DNA of 22,002 nt. Origin: an uncultured Collinsella sp. GTDB lineage: Bacteria; Actinomycetota; Coriobacteriia; Coriobacteriales; Coriobacteriaceae. The position numbers and the translations under genes were made by a program. Position 1 is the first letter of the stretch, and each line of letters opens with the position of its first letter. The notes under the pieces were generated by a model. It saw nothing but the letters and a program-made list of their open reading frames with translations. It did not search any database and was not told where the DNA came from. Below, piece after piece: positions 1 through 7,774 of this stretch. The stretch lies in NCBI GenBank assembly GCA_900542945.1, contig UQPI01000035.1, positions 1-22,002 of the forward strand, read 5' to 3'.

Positions 1-332
1 GTGGCACGCTGTTGGGGCCTGGTGGTTTGGTGCGTGCCTATACCGCGGCGACGCAGGCGGCGTTGGCCGCGGCTCAGGAGGCCGGGCAGATCGTCGAGAT
101 GACGAGCGTCGTGCCGGTTGATGTGCATGTGGCCTATCCACAGTATGAGCAGGTGCTTCGCTTGGCGCAGGATTCGGGCGCCAAGGTTTCGGATACCGAT
201 TACGCGGATGCTGTGACACTTCACTTGGTGTTTAAAGCGGGGGAGCAAGAGCCGTTTTGCGCTAAGATGTGCGAGCTTATGGCGGGGCGCGAGGAGATTG
301 AGGTCAGCGCTCCCGTGTTTGCTGAGTTCTAA
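1..332 (+). CDS. YigZ/IMPACT (UPF0029) family protein, C-terminal part
   Basis: This is the 3' end of a gene that begins before the window; the reading frame is already open at base 3 and ends at TAA 330-332. The first visible residues, GTLLGPGGLVRAYT, match the conserved end of the UPF0029/IMPACT N-terminal domain. The remaining roughly 90 residues fit the small C-terminal alpha/beta domain (DUF1949-like) of bacterial YigZ proteins. The family is linked to translation and stress responses in eukaryotes, but the bacterial role is unsettled. An in-frame TTG at 12 is not a real start, because the conserved motif begins upstream of it. A strong hairpin terminator follows directly. Confidence 0.82.
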   Translation, partial: GTLLGPGGLVRAYTAATQAALAAAQEAGQIVEMTSVVPVDVHVAYPQYEQVLRLAQDSGAKVSDTDYADAVTLHLVFKAGEQEPFCAKMCELMAGREEIEVSAPVFAEF

Positions 333-334
333 CG

Positions 335-386
335 ACGACGGCCGGCGTGCATTTGGATGAATCCCAAGCGCGCCGGCTGTCGTTTT
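335..386 (+). terminator. Intrinsic terminator after the YigZ-family gene
   Basis: Positions 335-349 pair with 369-383 over 15 consecutive pairs, two of them G-T wobbles. The loop is about 19 nt and a T-run covers 383-386. It starts 3 nt after the YigZ stop and separates it from the convergent minus-strand gene ending at 400. Confidence 0.8.
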
Positions 387-399
387 ATGTTGCTGCCGC

Positions 400-846
400 T
401 TACTCGGCGAGCTGCTTTAGCACATCGCAGGCGATCTCGACGGCATCGTCGATGCAGCCGGGGCAGCTGCGGAGCGGACCCTTGTCCGATCCGATGCCCT
501 TGAGCGTGCCGCAGACGGTCGTCGTGTTCTTCTCGCCAAAACGCTTGGCGATTTCGCGCGACAGCTTGTAGGTCTGACCCTTGGTCTTGGGGTTCTCCAT
601 GCCTTCACTCATTACAAAGCCCATGATGGCCACGGCACCCGAGATGGCGCCGCAGGTTTCGGTCATGCCGCCCATGCCGGCGCCAAAGCCCTCGGTGAGG
701 GTAAAGGCGACCTGGGGGTCGAGCCCGACGGCGGGCGCGAGCGTGCAGGCGACGGCCTGCGCGCAGTTAAAGCCGCGGGCGTGGTACTCGGCAGCCTGAG
801 CCTGACAGGCGGTGATGCCGAGCTGGGCTGTATCGATTTGCTTCAT
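400..846 (-). CDS. C_GCAxxG_C_C family redox-type protein
   Basis: A 148-residue cysteine-rich protein of the C_GCAxxG_C_C family, recognised by GFNCAQAV near the N-terminus, GFGAGMGGMTETCGAISGAV in the middle, and conserved cysteines in TTTVCGTLKG and RSCPGCIDD. The cysteine spacing suggests a metal- or cluster-binding or thiol redox protein of anaerobes; the biochemical function is not established. The frame is open up to an ATG at 939. I start it at 846, where AGGAGA precedes ATG by about 6 nt on the minus strand; the 939 start has no ribosome-binding site. It is divergent from the sulfhydrylase gene across a roughly 230-nt gap. Confidence 0.8.
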   Translation of the reverse strand: MKQIDTAQLGITACQAQAAEYHARGFNCAQAVACTLAPAVGLDPQVAFTLTEGFGAGMGGMTETCGAISGAVAIMGFVMSEGMENPKTKGQTYKLSREIAKRFGEKNTTTVCGTLKGIGSDKGPLRSCPGCIDDAVEIACDVLKQLAE

Positions 847-1008
847 CGGTGTCTCCTTGATTACGGTGTACCCGCCTATGGTACCCTTGCCGGTGTATGT
901 AATCATTGAGAGCTTCAGGTATGCCTCATTTATATCCATCGAACAAATGCCTAAGGCTGAGACGAATGCCCCTGATTAATTTGTCTCATAACCTATCGGC
1001 GGGATGGG

Positions 1009-1037
1009 TTGAGAGGGGTGCGGGGTAGCGGTATTGT
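1009..1037 (+). promoter_or_regulatory. Candidate sigma-70-type promoter for the sulfhydrylase gene
   Basis: TTGAGA at 1009-1014 and TATTGT at 1032-1037 are separated by 17 nt and lie about 39 nt before the start codon at 1076. The spacing is ideal and both boxes are close to consensus. I could not recognise a SAM riboswitch or T-box in the 847-1075 gap. Confidence 0.5.
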
Positions 1038-1075
1038 GAACCGAATAAAACAAAACCCAAGTAAGGGAGTTGGAT

Positions 1076-2359
1076 ATGTGCGAGCAGACTATCGGTACCA
1101 CGTGCGTTCAGGGCGGCTATCATCCGGGCGATGCGGAGCCGCGCCAGGTGCCCATCTACCAGTCCACCACGTGGAAATACGACACGTCCGAGCACATGGG
1201 CAAGCTGTTTGACCTGGAGGAGTCGGGCTACTTCTACAGCCGTCTGCAGAATCCCACGTGCGATCTGGTTGCCGCCAAGATCTGCGAGATGGAGGGCGGC
1301 GCCGCTGCGATGCTCACGAGTTCGGGCATGGCCGCGAACTTCCTCGCGATCTTTAACGTGGCCGGTGCCGGTGATCACGTGGTCGCGAGCTCTGCTATCT
1401 ACGGCGGTACGTATAACCTGCTCGCCCACACCATGGGCCGCATGGGCGTGACTTGCACGTTTGTCGCCCCCGACTGCACCGATGAGGAGCTGGAGGCAGC
1501 CTTTGAGCCCAATACCAAGCTCGTCTTTGGCGAGACGATTGCCAACCCCGCCCTTGCCGTGCTCGATATTGAGCGCTTTGCCAAGGCCGCACATGACCAC
1601 GGCGTGCCGCTGATGGTCGACAACACCTTCCCGACGCCCGTGATGTGCCGTCCCTTTGAGTGGGGCGCCGACATCGTTACGCACTCCACCACCAAGTACA
1701 TGGATGGACATGCTGCCTACCTGGGCGGCGTGATTGTCGACCACGGCCAGTTTGACTGGATGGCCCATGCAGACAAGTTCCCGGGTCTCACCACGCCCGA
1801 CGAGAGCTACCACGGCGTGACCTATGCCGAGAAGTTCGGCCGTGAGGGCGCCTTTATTACCAAGGCCACCGCGCAGCTCATGCGCGACCTCGGCCCCATG
1901 CAGAACCCGCAGGCGGCATTCTTCTTGAACAGCTCGCTCGAGAGCCTGCATGTGCGCATGCCGCGTCATTGTGAGAACGGCCTGGCCGTTGCTAAGTTCC
2001 TGCAGAGCCATCCCAAGGTGCGCTTTGTGAGCTATCCGGGCCTGGAGGGCGATAAGTACTATGACCTGGCTCAGAAGTACATGCCCAACGGTACCTGCGG
2101 CGTCGTGAGCTTTGGCTTTAACGGTGGTCGCGCGGCGGCCGAGACCTTTATGAAGAGCCTTAAACTCGCCCAGATCGCCACGCATGTGGCCGATGCTCGC
2201 ACCTGCTGCCTGCATCCCGCTAATGCCACGCATCGTCAGATGAACGATGAGGAGCTCATCGCCTGCGGCATCTCCGCCGACATGGTGCGCCTGTCGTGCG
2301 GCCTCGAGGACACGGCCGATCTGATTGCCGACCTTGAGCAGGCGCTCGAGCAGTGCTAG
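1076..2359 (+). CDS. O-acetylhomoserine sulfhydrylase-like PLP enzyme (Cys/Met metabolism family)
   Basis: A 427-residue member of the Cys/Met-metabolism PLP family (MetY/MetZ/MegL group). Visible features are YSRLQNPT near residue 55, TSSGMAAN near 82, the VDNTFPTP loop near 181 and the PLP-lysine motif HSTTKYMDGHA with the Schiff-base lysine at about 207. Enzymes of this group make homocysteine from O-acetylhomoserine and sulfide, or cleave methionine; the length and the insertion around residues 225-255 favour the O-acetylhomoserine type. The start is the ATG at 1076, 6 nt after AAGGGAG, rather than the TTG six bases upstream. It appears monocistronic, with a promoter upstream and a terminator about 70 nt downstream. 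Substrate choice cannot be settled from sequence alone. Confidence 0.88.
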   Translation: MCEQTIGTTCVQGGYHPGDAEPRQVPIYQSTTWKYDTSEHMGKLFDLEESGYFYSRLQNPTCDLVAAKICEMEGGAAAMLTSSGMAANFLAIFNVAGAGDHVVASSAIYGGTYNLLAHTMGRMGVTCTFVAPDCTDEELEAAFEPNTKLVFGETIANPALAVLDIERFAKAAHDHGVPLMVDNTFPTPVMCRPFEWGADIVTHSTTKYMDGHAAYLGGVIVDHGQFDWMAHADKFPGLTTPDESYHGVTYAEKFGREGAFITKATAQLMRDLGPMQNPQAAFFLNSSLESLHVRMPRHCENGLAVAKFLQSHPKVRFVSYPGLEGDKYYDLAQKYMPNGTCGVVSFGFNGGRAAAETFMKSLKLAQIATHVADARTCCLHPANATHRQMNDEELIACGISADMVRLSCGLEDTADLIADLEQALEQC

Positions 2360-2427
2360 GCTAGCTTCTTGTATGGAGCGACGGAGCCTCTTGGGGTTCT
2401 GTTGACATATAGTTCCGATTCCGTAGG

Positions 2428-2474
2428 CGGGGCCCCAATCGCGACTGTTCGCAGGCGATTGGGGCCCCGTTTTT
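2428..2474 (+). terminator. Strong intrinsic terminator between the sulfhydrylase and MFS genes
   Basis: Positions 2428-2442 and 2455-2469 form a perfect 15-bp GC-rich stem with a 12-nt loop, followed by five T at 2470-2474. The T-run ends only 26 nt before the MFS start codon. It can therefore end the upstream transcript, attenuate the downstream one, or both. Confidence 0.9.
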
Positions 2475-2500
2475 GCGTTGCACCACTCGAAAGGATGGAT

Positions 2501-3805
2501 ATGGAGAAAACTGCAGAGCAGCTGCGCCGCGAGCACATTGCCCTTGAGGGCGATACCCATGGCAAGAACAAATGGGCGATTCTGTTTACCGTGCTCATCA
2601 TGACGTTTATGGTGTGTCTGGATTCGACCGTCGTGACCGTGGCGCTGCCCGTGATGCAAAAGGAGCTGGGCGTGGGCCTCGATCGCATTCAGCTGGTGAG
2701 CTCGGTGTATCTGCTTGCGACATGCGTGGCCATGTTGCCGTTTGGCCGTCTGGGCGACGTGCGCGGCAAGGTGGGCGTATTCCAGCTGGGCGTAATCGTT
2801 TTTACGGCCGGCTCGCTGCTTTGCGGCCTTTCGGCCTCGCTCGAGGTTCTTATCCTGGCACGCATTGTTCAGGGCGTCGGTTGCGCGGCGGCCATGGCTA
2901 ACAACATGGGTATCATCACCGAGTCGTTTCCGGCGCGCGAGCGCGGTCGTGCCATGGGTATTCTCGCGACCTTCGTGGCCCTCGGCATGATGTGCGGCCC
3001 CGTGCTCGGCGGCATGCTGGTGGCAAGCTTTCCCTGGGAGAGCATCTTCCTCATCAACCTGCCCATTGGCGTCATCTCGTTTATCGTGGGACTCTATACA
3101 CTACCGCATGTTAAGCCGGAGGCCGGCGAGCGCCCCATGTCCCTGATCGAGGCCGCTCGTCGCTGCTTTGCAAATTCGGCCTTCACCATCAACCTTGCTT
3201 GCATGCTCATCGTGTTCGTTGGTATTGGCGCATCCGAGTTTATTCTGCCGTTCTATTTTCAGGACGCCCACGGCTTTGGTTCCGACATCTCTGGGCTACT
3301 CTTTTTGGCGCTGCCGATGGTGAATGCCTTTATCGGCCCGCTTTCGGGCACGGTTTCGGACCGTGTTGGCTGCGAGGGCCCCACGGCAGTCGGCCTGGGT
3401 GTGTACGTGTGCGGTCTCTTTGCGGTGAGCACGCTCAACGAGCATTCCTCCATCCTTGTGATCGTGTGCTGCGTCGCATTTATGTCGCTCGGTACGTCGA
3501 TTTTCCAAAGCCCTAACAACTCCCTGTATATGGGTTCGGCCCCGCGCGAGGCGCTCGGTTTTGCGGGCAGCTTGGGCAGTTTGGCGCGCTACGCTGGCAT
3601 GGCATTCGGCATTACGGTGGCGTCGAATATCCTGTATGGGCAGATGAGCGTGGCGATGGGCGAGGCCGTGACCAGTTTTGTTGCAGGCCGTCCGGATGTG
3701 TTCCTGTTTGGTTTTCGTTCGGTGTTCTATGTGTTGATGGCCGTGGCAGCCGTGGGCTTTGTCCTCTCGATGGTTCGTTTGGTGAGGATGCGCGCCCGCC
3801 ATTAG
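2501..3805 (+). CDS. MFS transporter, DHA2 (EmrB/QacA-like) drug exporter family
   Basis: A 434-residue, strongly hydrophobic protein with about 12-14 predicted membrane helices. LDSTVVTVALP at residues 40-50 is the DHA2-subfamily motif in helix 1, including the membrane aspartate. GRLGDVRGK at 82-90 is MFS motif A, and ARIVQGVG and GPVLGGML further on match helix 4-5 motifs. Members are proton-driven exporters of drugs or lipophilic cations; the substrate cannot be told. The frame stays open upstream across the terminator, so that part is not coding. Two ATGs lie close together, 2495 and 2501; the second sits 6 nt after AAGG and is preferred. No promoter fits between terminator and start. 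Confidence 0.87.
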   Translation: MEKTAEQLRREHIALEGDTHGKNKWAILFTVLIMTFMVCLDSTVVTVALPVMQKELGVGLDRIQLVSSVYLLATCVAMLPFGRLGDVRGKVGVFQLGVIVFTAGSLLCGLSASLEVLILARIVQGVGCAAAMANNMGIITESFPARERGRAMGILATFVALGMMCGPVLGGMLVASFPWESIFLINLPIGVISFIVGLYTLPHVKPEAGERPMSLIEAARRCFANSAFTINLACMLIVFVGIGASEFILPFYFQDAHGFGSDISGLLFLALPMVNAFIGPLSGTVSDRVGCEGPTAVGLGVYVCGLFAVSTLNEHSSILVIVCCVAFMSLGTSIFQSPNNSLYMGSAPREALGFAGSLGSLARYAGMAFGITVASNILYGQMSVAMGEAVTSFVAGRPDVFLFGFRSVFYVLMAVAAVGFVLSMVRLVRMRARH

Positions 3806-3962
3806 CGTGTTGGGAGGCTGCCTGCCACGTATTCGCGCCGTCTCAAAAAACTGGTTTGTGGTGCGATGCGGCTTGTGGGACGGGCGGGGTTCGGTCCGTG
3901 GTAGACTATCGAACAACGTTTATTAATCGCGCGGTATCGTTGCCGCGAGAAGGGGTTGCGCC

Positions 3963-4541
3963 ATGCAGGAGCTTGAGGATCGTATTCGCCATGACGGCAT
4001 CGTAAAGGCCGGTAACGTCCTTAAGGTTGATGCCTTCCTCAACCACCAATGCGACGTTGAGCTGTTCGACCACATGGGCGCCGAGTGGGCCCGTCTGTTC
4101 AAGGATGTCGAGATCAACAAGATCCTGACGATTGAGGCTTCGGGCATTGGTATGGCTTGCATCGCGGCTCAGCATTTTGGCGGCGTGCCGGTGGTCTTTG
4201 CCAAGAAGGCACAGTCCATCAACCTCGACGGCGAGCAGTACGCCACGACCATCTACTCCTTTACCAAGCAGAAGGAGTACCCGGTCATCGTTGGCAAGCG
4301 TTTCCTGTCCGAGGGCGACAAGGTCCTGATCATCGACGACTTCTTGGCCAACGGCTGCGCGCTCGAGGGTCTTATCAAGATCTGCGAGGCTGCGGGTGCC
4401 GAGGTGTCCGGTATTGGCATTGCGGTGGAGAAGGGCTTCCAGGGCGGCGGCGATAAGCTCCGCGAGCGTGGCTTCCGCGTTGAGAGCCTGGCCCGTATCG
4501 CCGATATGGACTGCGAGACCGGCGAGATCACCTTCGCCTAA
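3963..4541 (+). CDS. xpt: Xanthine phosphoribosyltransferase
   Basis: A 192-residue type I phosphoribosyltransferase of the usual Xpt length. The PRPP-binding loop VLIIDDFLANGCA lies at about residues 121-133. The N-terminus (QELEDRI, GNVLKVDAFLNHQ) and the IEASGIGMA and KKAQSINL segments are characteristic of Xpt. The enzyme converts xanthine plus PRPP to XMP in purine salvage. AAGGGG precedes the ATG. In Bacillus, xpt is controlled by a guanine riboswitch; I looked for that aptamer upstream and do not see it, only a short CGCGG/CCGCG hairpin. The gene is followed by a perfect palindromic terminator. Confidence 0.92.
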   Translation: MQELEDRIRHDGIVKAGNVLKVDAFLNHQCDVELFDHMGAEWARLFKDVEINKILTIEASGIGMACIAAQHFGGVPVVFAKKAQSINLDGEQYATTIYSFTKQKEYPVIVGKRFLSEGDKVLIIDDFLANGCALEGLIKICEAAGAEVSGIGIAVEKGFQGGGDKLRERGFRVESLARIADMDCETGEITFA

Positions 4542-4568
4542 GCGCGCAACACAAGCGATTGGTATGCG

Positions 4569-4605
4569 ATGTGACAAAGGGACTGTCCCTTTGTCACATT
4601 TTTTT
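4569..4605 (+). terminator. Perfect palindrome with a 7-T tail after xpt (repeat-like)
   Basis: Positions 4569-4582 and 4586-4599 form a perfect 14-bp stem around a CTG loop, and T runs from 4599 to 4605, so it should work as an intrinsic terminator. It ends only 20 nt before the ATG of the GGQ protein. Its left arm carries GTGACAAAGGGACTGT, which recurs with two changes in the hairpin after that gene (5025-5040). It therefore also looks like a member of a dispersed repeat family. Confidence 0.85.
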
Positions 4606-4625
4606 GTATGAGGGGAGGTATTGAT

Positions 4626-5006
4626 ATGGATGAGAACAAGATGGGATGGTGCGAGTATGCGCGCTATGCCGCGATGGCGGCCGAAGAGTTGGCGCGCGAT
4701 TGCGAGGTACAGGTGTTTCGCGCGACGGGACCGGGCGGACAAGGCGTGAACACGACGGACTCGGCGGTGCGCATGAAGCACGTGCCCACGGGGATTGTCG
4801 TGACGGCGCGCGAGAGCCGTAGTCAGTTTCAGAATCGCGCGAGCTGTCTGCGTAAGCTGCGCGCTGAGCTGGAGCGTCGCGGGCGTCCACCGCGCCGACG
4901 CGTAAAGACTAAGGTGCCTCTGCGCTCTCGCCAGTGCAGGCTCAATGACAAGCACTTCAACGCGATTAAAAAGGCCAACCGTCGCAAGCCGGGCGGGGAG
5001 GAATGA
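4626..5006 (+). CDS. Short release-factor-like protein with GGQ motif (ribosome-rescue type)
   Basis: A 126-residue protein containing only the peptidyl-tRNA hydrolysis domain of class I release factors. GPGGQGVNTTDSAVRMKH at about residues 35-52 holds the catalytic GGQ, followed by GIVVTARESRSQFQNR. A strongly basic tail (residues 86-122, rich in Arg and Lys) ends the protein. Stop-codon-recognition domains are absent, as in ArfB/YaeJ and mitochondrial mtRF-R, so release of peptides from stalled ribosomes is the likely role by analogy. PrfH-like proteins are an alternative. The start is the ATG 6-7 nt after GGGGAGGT. The gene stands alone between two related palindromes. Confidence 0.82.
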   Translation: MDENKMGWCEYARYAAMAAEELARDCEVQVFRATGPGGQGVNTTDSAVRMKHVPTGIVVTARESRSQFQNRASCLRKLRAELERRGRPPRRRVKTKVPLRSRQCRLNDKHFNAIKKANRRKPGGEE

Positions 5007-5015
5007 TCTTCTCAA

Positions 5016-5086
5016 TAAGTTGCGGTGAAATAGGGACTGTTTCGCGGCTTTAGCTGCATAAACAGTCCCTATTTCACTGCAACTTA
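5016..5086. repeat. Long palindrome (27-bp stem) between convergent genes
   Basis: Positions 5016-5042 pair with 5060-5086 over 27 bases with one wobble (5024-5078), and a small inner hairpin (5044-5057) fills the loop. There is no T-run on either strand, so it is not a canonical terminator, though it lies between a plus-strand and a minus-strand gene end. The left arm shares 14 of 16 bases (GTGAAATAGGGACTGT) with the palindrome at 4571-4586. I infer a dispersed REP-like element. Confidence 0.75.
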
Positions 5087-5093
5087 GGTGGGG

Positions 5094-6056
5094 TTAGCGG
5101 GTTGGGTGCCAGACTTGGAGGGCGCCGGGTAGGATGTCGACTTCGATGCGCGAGGCGACGATGGGCTCGCCGTCGGCCTGGATGGGGTAGTCGGGCTCCT
5201 CAAAAGTTAGCTCGGCATGGCGGCAGCGGCGCATGCGAACCGGTGGCAACTTGGTATGGTGGCCGTCCTTGGCCGAAAGGAACATAGGCAGGGCTACCGC
5301 GCGAGGGACGGGGCCGCAGGCGTAGCAGACGTCGAGCATGCCGTCGCAGGGGTCGGCATCGGGGCAGATGCGATAGCCCGAGCCATAGGTAGGACCAAGC
5401 TGAATCGCCATGATGATCGCCCTCACGCGCTCGGCGGGCGCGCCGTCAAAGCTGACTGTCATGGGGTAGTTGCGATAGCGCAGGCCAAACTGCTCAAGTC
5501 CCGAAAGGGTGTAGAGCGGAGCACCCGTCAAGCCGGTCTTTTTGCGCAGCTCGGTGGTGCCAAGGCCGATGGCGGCATCAATACCGACGGAGAGCGTCTG
5601 GTCGTAATACTCGACGATCGCCTCGCCGCTGCCGCTCGCAGGGCTCCACGAGCGAATGCGCCCGATATCCTGACGCTGCAGCTCGCAGGTGAGCAGCGCG
5701 CCAAAATCCTTGCCGGAGAAATCGTCGATGCCGAGCGCCTGGGCAAAATCGTTGCCGGAGCCCACGGGCAGGACGGCAAGAGCGGGGCGGGCGTCCTCCT
5801 TTTGCGTCATAAGCCCGTTGACGACCTCGTGAATCACGCCGTCGCCGCCGAGTGCGATAACGGTGCGATAGCCCTGAGCCTGTGCGGCCAGCTCCTTGGC
5901 GTGTCCCATACGCTCGGTCAACACCAGGTCAAACTGGGATGCGCGTGCAGTCATGTCCAAAAAGCGTTGCAGACGTTCGGCAACTTCGCGTGCCGCACCC
6001 GACTGGGCGGCTGGGTTGGCGATGATGAGCGTGCGACCAAAATCAGTTGCGTGCAT
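5094..6056 (-). CDS. Diacylglycerol kinase / YegS-BmrU-type lipid kinase family protein
   Basis: A 320-residue member of the DAGK catalytic family. LIIANPAAQSG near the N-terminus, GGDGVIHEVVNGL at 70-82 (ATP-binding GGDG) and LPVGSGNDFAQALG at 96-109 are the hallmark motifs. The C-terminal half has the usual beta-sandwich with FDGAP, DGMLDVC and IQADGEP. Such enzymes phosphorylate diacylglycerol or related lipids at the membrane face; the exact substrate is unknown. The frame extends to an ATG at 6080, but the ATG at 6056 has GGGAG 7 nt upstream and is preferred. It lies 85 nt downstream of the ClC gene on the same strand, so the two may share a transcript. Confidence 0.88.
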   Translation of the reverse strand: MHATDFGRTLIIANPAAQSGAAREVAERLQRFLDMTARASQFDLVLTERMGHAKELAAQAQGYRTVIALGGDGVIHEVVNGLMTQKEDARPALAVLPVGSGNDFAQALGIDDFSGKDFGALLTCELQRQDIGRIRSWSPASGSGEAIVEYYDQTLSVGIDAAIGLGTTELRKKTGLTGAPLYTLSGLEQFGLRYRNYPMTVSFDGAPAERVRAIIMAIQLGPTYGSGYRICPDADPCDGMLDVCYACGPVPRAVALPMFLSAKDGHHTKLPPVRMRRCRHAELTFEEPDYPIQADGEPIVASRIEVDILPGALQVWHPTR

Positions 6057-6141
6057 GGGGCGACTCCCGGCGTGTGACATGACGGTGCGGTCGCGCTCGG
6101 GTTACGTTGCCCCGATTGTGGCTGCACGGCGATTATTACAT

Positions 6142-7563
6142 CTACTCTATCAGGTCGTTGTGGCGCTCGATAGCGTCCGCTACCGTACCGCCCTCATCCA
6201 CAATAAGCGAACGGCGCTTGGGTGAGATGATGCGCTGGGCGGGGTACACGCCGCGGTGTCCGCCGGTTAGGTAGCTGATAAAGGCCACGATGACAAAGAA
6301 CCCGGCGGCCGTTCCGTGGAACAGATCGATGGCCATCATACAGGTGGTGATGGGCACGTTGAGGCCGGCGCAGAAGACGCCGAGCATGCCGAGGGCCGCC
6401 AGAAAACTGGGGTCAAGCCCGGTAAGGCAACCGATCCAGCCACCGAGTGCCGCACCGATGCCAAACAGGGGCGTGACCTCGCCGCCTTGGAAGCCCGCGC
6501 CCAGGGTAAGCGCTGTGACGACCAACTTGATGGCTGCGTCCGCCAGGGTGGTGTTGCCTGCAAATCCGGCGCCGGAAAGCCACGTGGAAAGGCCGGCGTA
6601 GTTCCAGGCGTCGAGGAGGGCATAGGCGGCCAAAACCACGAGTGCGCCTATGAGTGCGCGGACGAGGTAATTGGTGATAAAGCGACTGTACAGGCTTTTG
6701 ACGGTTCGAACCGACCAGGCAAAGAGGCGTGCCGTCAGGCCGAAGATAATGGCGCTGATAACAACGATGACAACCGTCCGTGGTGTCATGTTGGGAACGC
6801 TGGCGATGACATTCGCCTCGTACTCGGTTCCCAAGGCAAGCGACGTAAAGTAGCCGGTAAACGAGGCGACCAGGCAGTAGATGCCCGCGGTGTAGTCGAT
6901 CTTGCCGATAAAGCACATCTCCATGCCAAAGAAAGCTCCAGCAAGGGGCGAACCGAATACGGCGCCAAAGGCCGACGAGATGCCGGCGAGCATGAGGTCG
7001 TGGTGGTCATGCTTTTTGAGGTGGGCGAGGCTCGAGATGTTGCTGGCGATGGTGCCGCCAATCTGCACCGCGGCTCCCTCGCGACCGGCCGATCCACCCG
7101 TTAGGTGCGTGAGCGTGGAGCAGACGAAGGTGAGGACGGCCATGCGCATATGGATGAGGCGTGTGCCCAGAGCGGAGTCGATGACCAGGTTGTTGCCTCG
7201 TTTGGCAGCAAGGCCGTGGTTTTTGTACACCCATGCGGTGGCAATGCCCACAACGGGAAGCAATGCGTAGACCCACGCGTGGTGCTCGCGATAGTCGGTC
7301 GCGATATTCAGCGAGGCCAAAAACGCCCAAGCGGCAACGCCCATGGCGAGCGAGACGATGACGACGAGCGCGAGCAACTTGGCGCTCGCGAGTAGGTTGC
7401 GGGCGTTGCGGCGCGTGTCGGCAGCCAAGAGATGCTCGGAGCGGGTGAGCTGTTGCCTGCCTGCCATGATGACGTCATTAAGGGAGAAAAAGCCGCCGTC
7501 GTCGAGCGACTGGGAATGATCCTGCGCCTCGTTTGCGCTTTCGGGTTTGTCGGTAAAAGCCAT
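6142..7563 (-). CDS. ClC family chloride channel / transporter
   Basis: A 473-residue membrane protein with a roughly 60-residue soluble N-terminus and about ten or more hydrophobic segments. GGSAGREGAAVQIGG (157-170) contains the GREG motif with the gating glutamate at about 162. GSPLAGAFFGMEM (204-216) and GFQGGEVTPLFGIGAALGG (357-375) match further ClC signatures. The classical GSGIP filter motif is not evident, and GREGP is GREGA here, so ion selectivity is uncertain. There is no C-terminal CBS pair. The start has AGAGGA just upstream on the minus strand. It is divergent from moeA across a 211-nt gap. Confidence 0.88.
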   Translation of the reverse strand: MAFTDKPESANEAQDHSQSLDDGGFFSLNDVIMAGRQQLTRSEHLLAADTRRNARNLLASAKLLALVVIVSLAMGVAAWAFLASLNIATDYREHHAWVYALLPVVGIATAWVYKNHGLAAKRGNNLVIDSALGTRLIHMRMAVLTFVCSTLTHLTGGSAGREGAAVQIGGTIASNISSLAHLKKHDHHDLMLAGISSAFGAVFGSPLAGAFFGMEMCFIGKIDYTAGIYCLVASFTGYFTSLALGTEYEANVIASVPNMTPRTVVIVVISAIIFGLTARLFAWSVRTVKSLYSRFITNYLVRALIGALVVLAAYALLDAWNYAGLSTWLSGAGFAGNTTLADAAIKLVVTALTLGAGFQGGEVTPLFGIGAALGGWIGCLTGLDPSFLAALGMLGVFCAGLNVPITTCMMAIDLFHGTAAGFFVIVAFISYLTGGHRGVYPAQRIISPKRRSLIVDEGGTVADAIERHNDLIE

Positions 7564-7592
7564 ACGTTCCTCTTTTGGGTTGCAACACGAGC

Positions 7593-7598
7593 ATTATA
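7593..7598 (-). promoter_or_regulatory. Candidate -10 box for the ClC gene
   Basis: On the minus strand TATAAT occupies 7598-7593, about 30 nt upstream of the ClC start codon. The -35 region is poor. Two tandem 9-mers (CGTGCCAAA, CGTGACAAA; plus strand 7602-7619) fill the stretch just upstream and could be a regulator site. Confidence 0.45.
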
Positions 7599-7710
7599 GA
7601 ACGTGCCAAACGTGACAAACCGGCTGGTTGGTTTTGGTTCTGTTTCGCCGTCCGTTACCGACAGGTGTATTCGTGGGCACGGGCCGTGTCGCCGTCGTGC
7701 GGCGCGGGAT

Positions 7711-7716
7711 TATACT
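7711..7716 (+). promoter_or_regulatory. Candidate -10 box for moeA
   Basis: TATACT lies 58 nt before the moeA ATG. No convincing -35 hexamer is present at the expected distance, so activator help or a different promoter is possible. No Moco riboswitch was recognised in this gap. Confidence 0.35.
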
Positions 7717-7774
7717 GAGATAAACATAAAGAATCGGCGCCCGTGATGTGCGCCGTTGCATGCTAGAGGTGTAT

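Noticed and set aside
986..2659. A 557-codon open frame on the minus strand
   Set aside because: It is antisense to the sulfhydrylase, which has full family similarity and an SD; the antisense product resembles nothing.
3806..3962. A guanine/xanthine riboswitch before xpt
   Set aside because: The conserved purine-aptamer loops are not present; only a short GC hairpin is visible.
5016..5086. The 27-bp hairpin as an ordinary terminator
   Set aside because: There is no T-run on either strand, and the arm sequence recurs at 4571, so a repeat is the better call. Some role in ending convergent transcripts remains possible.
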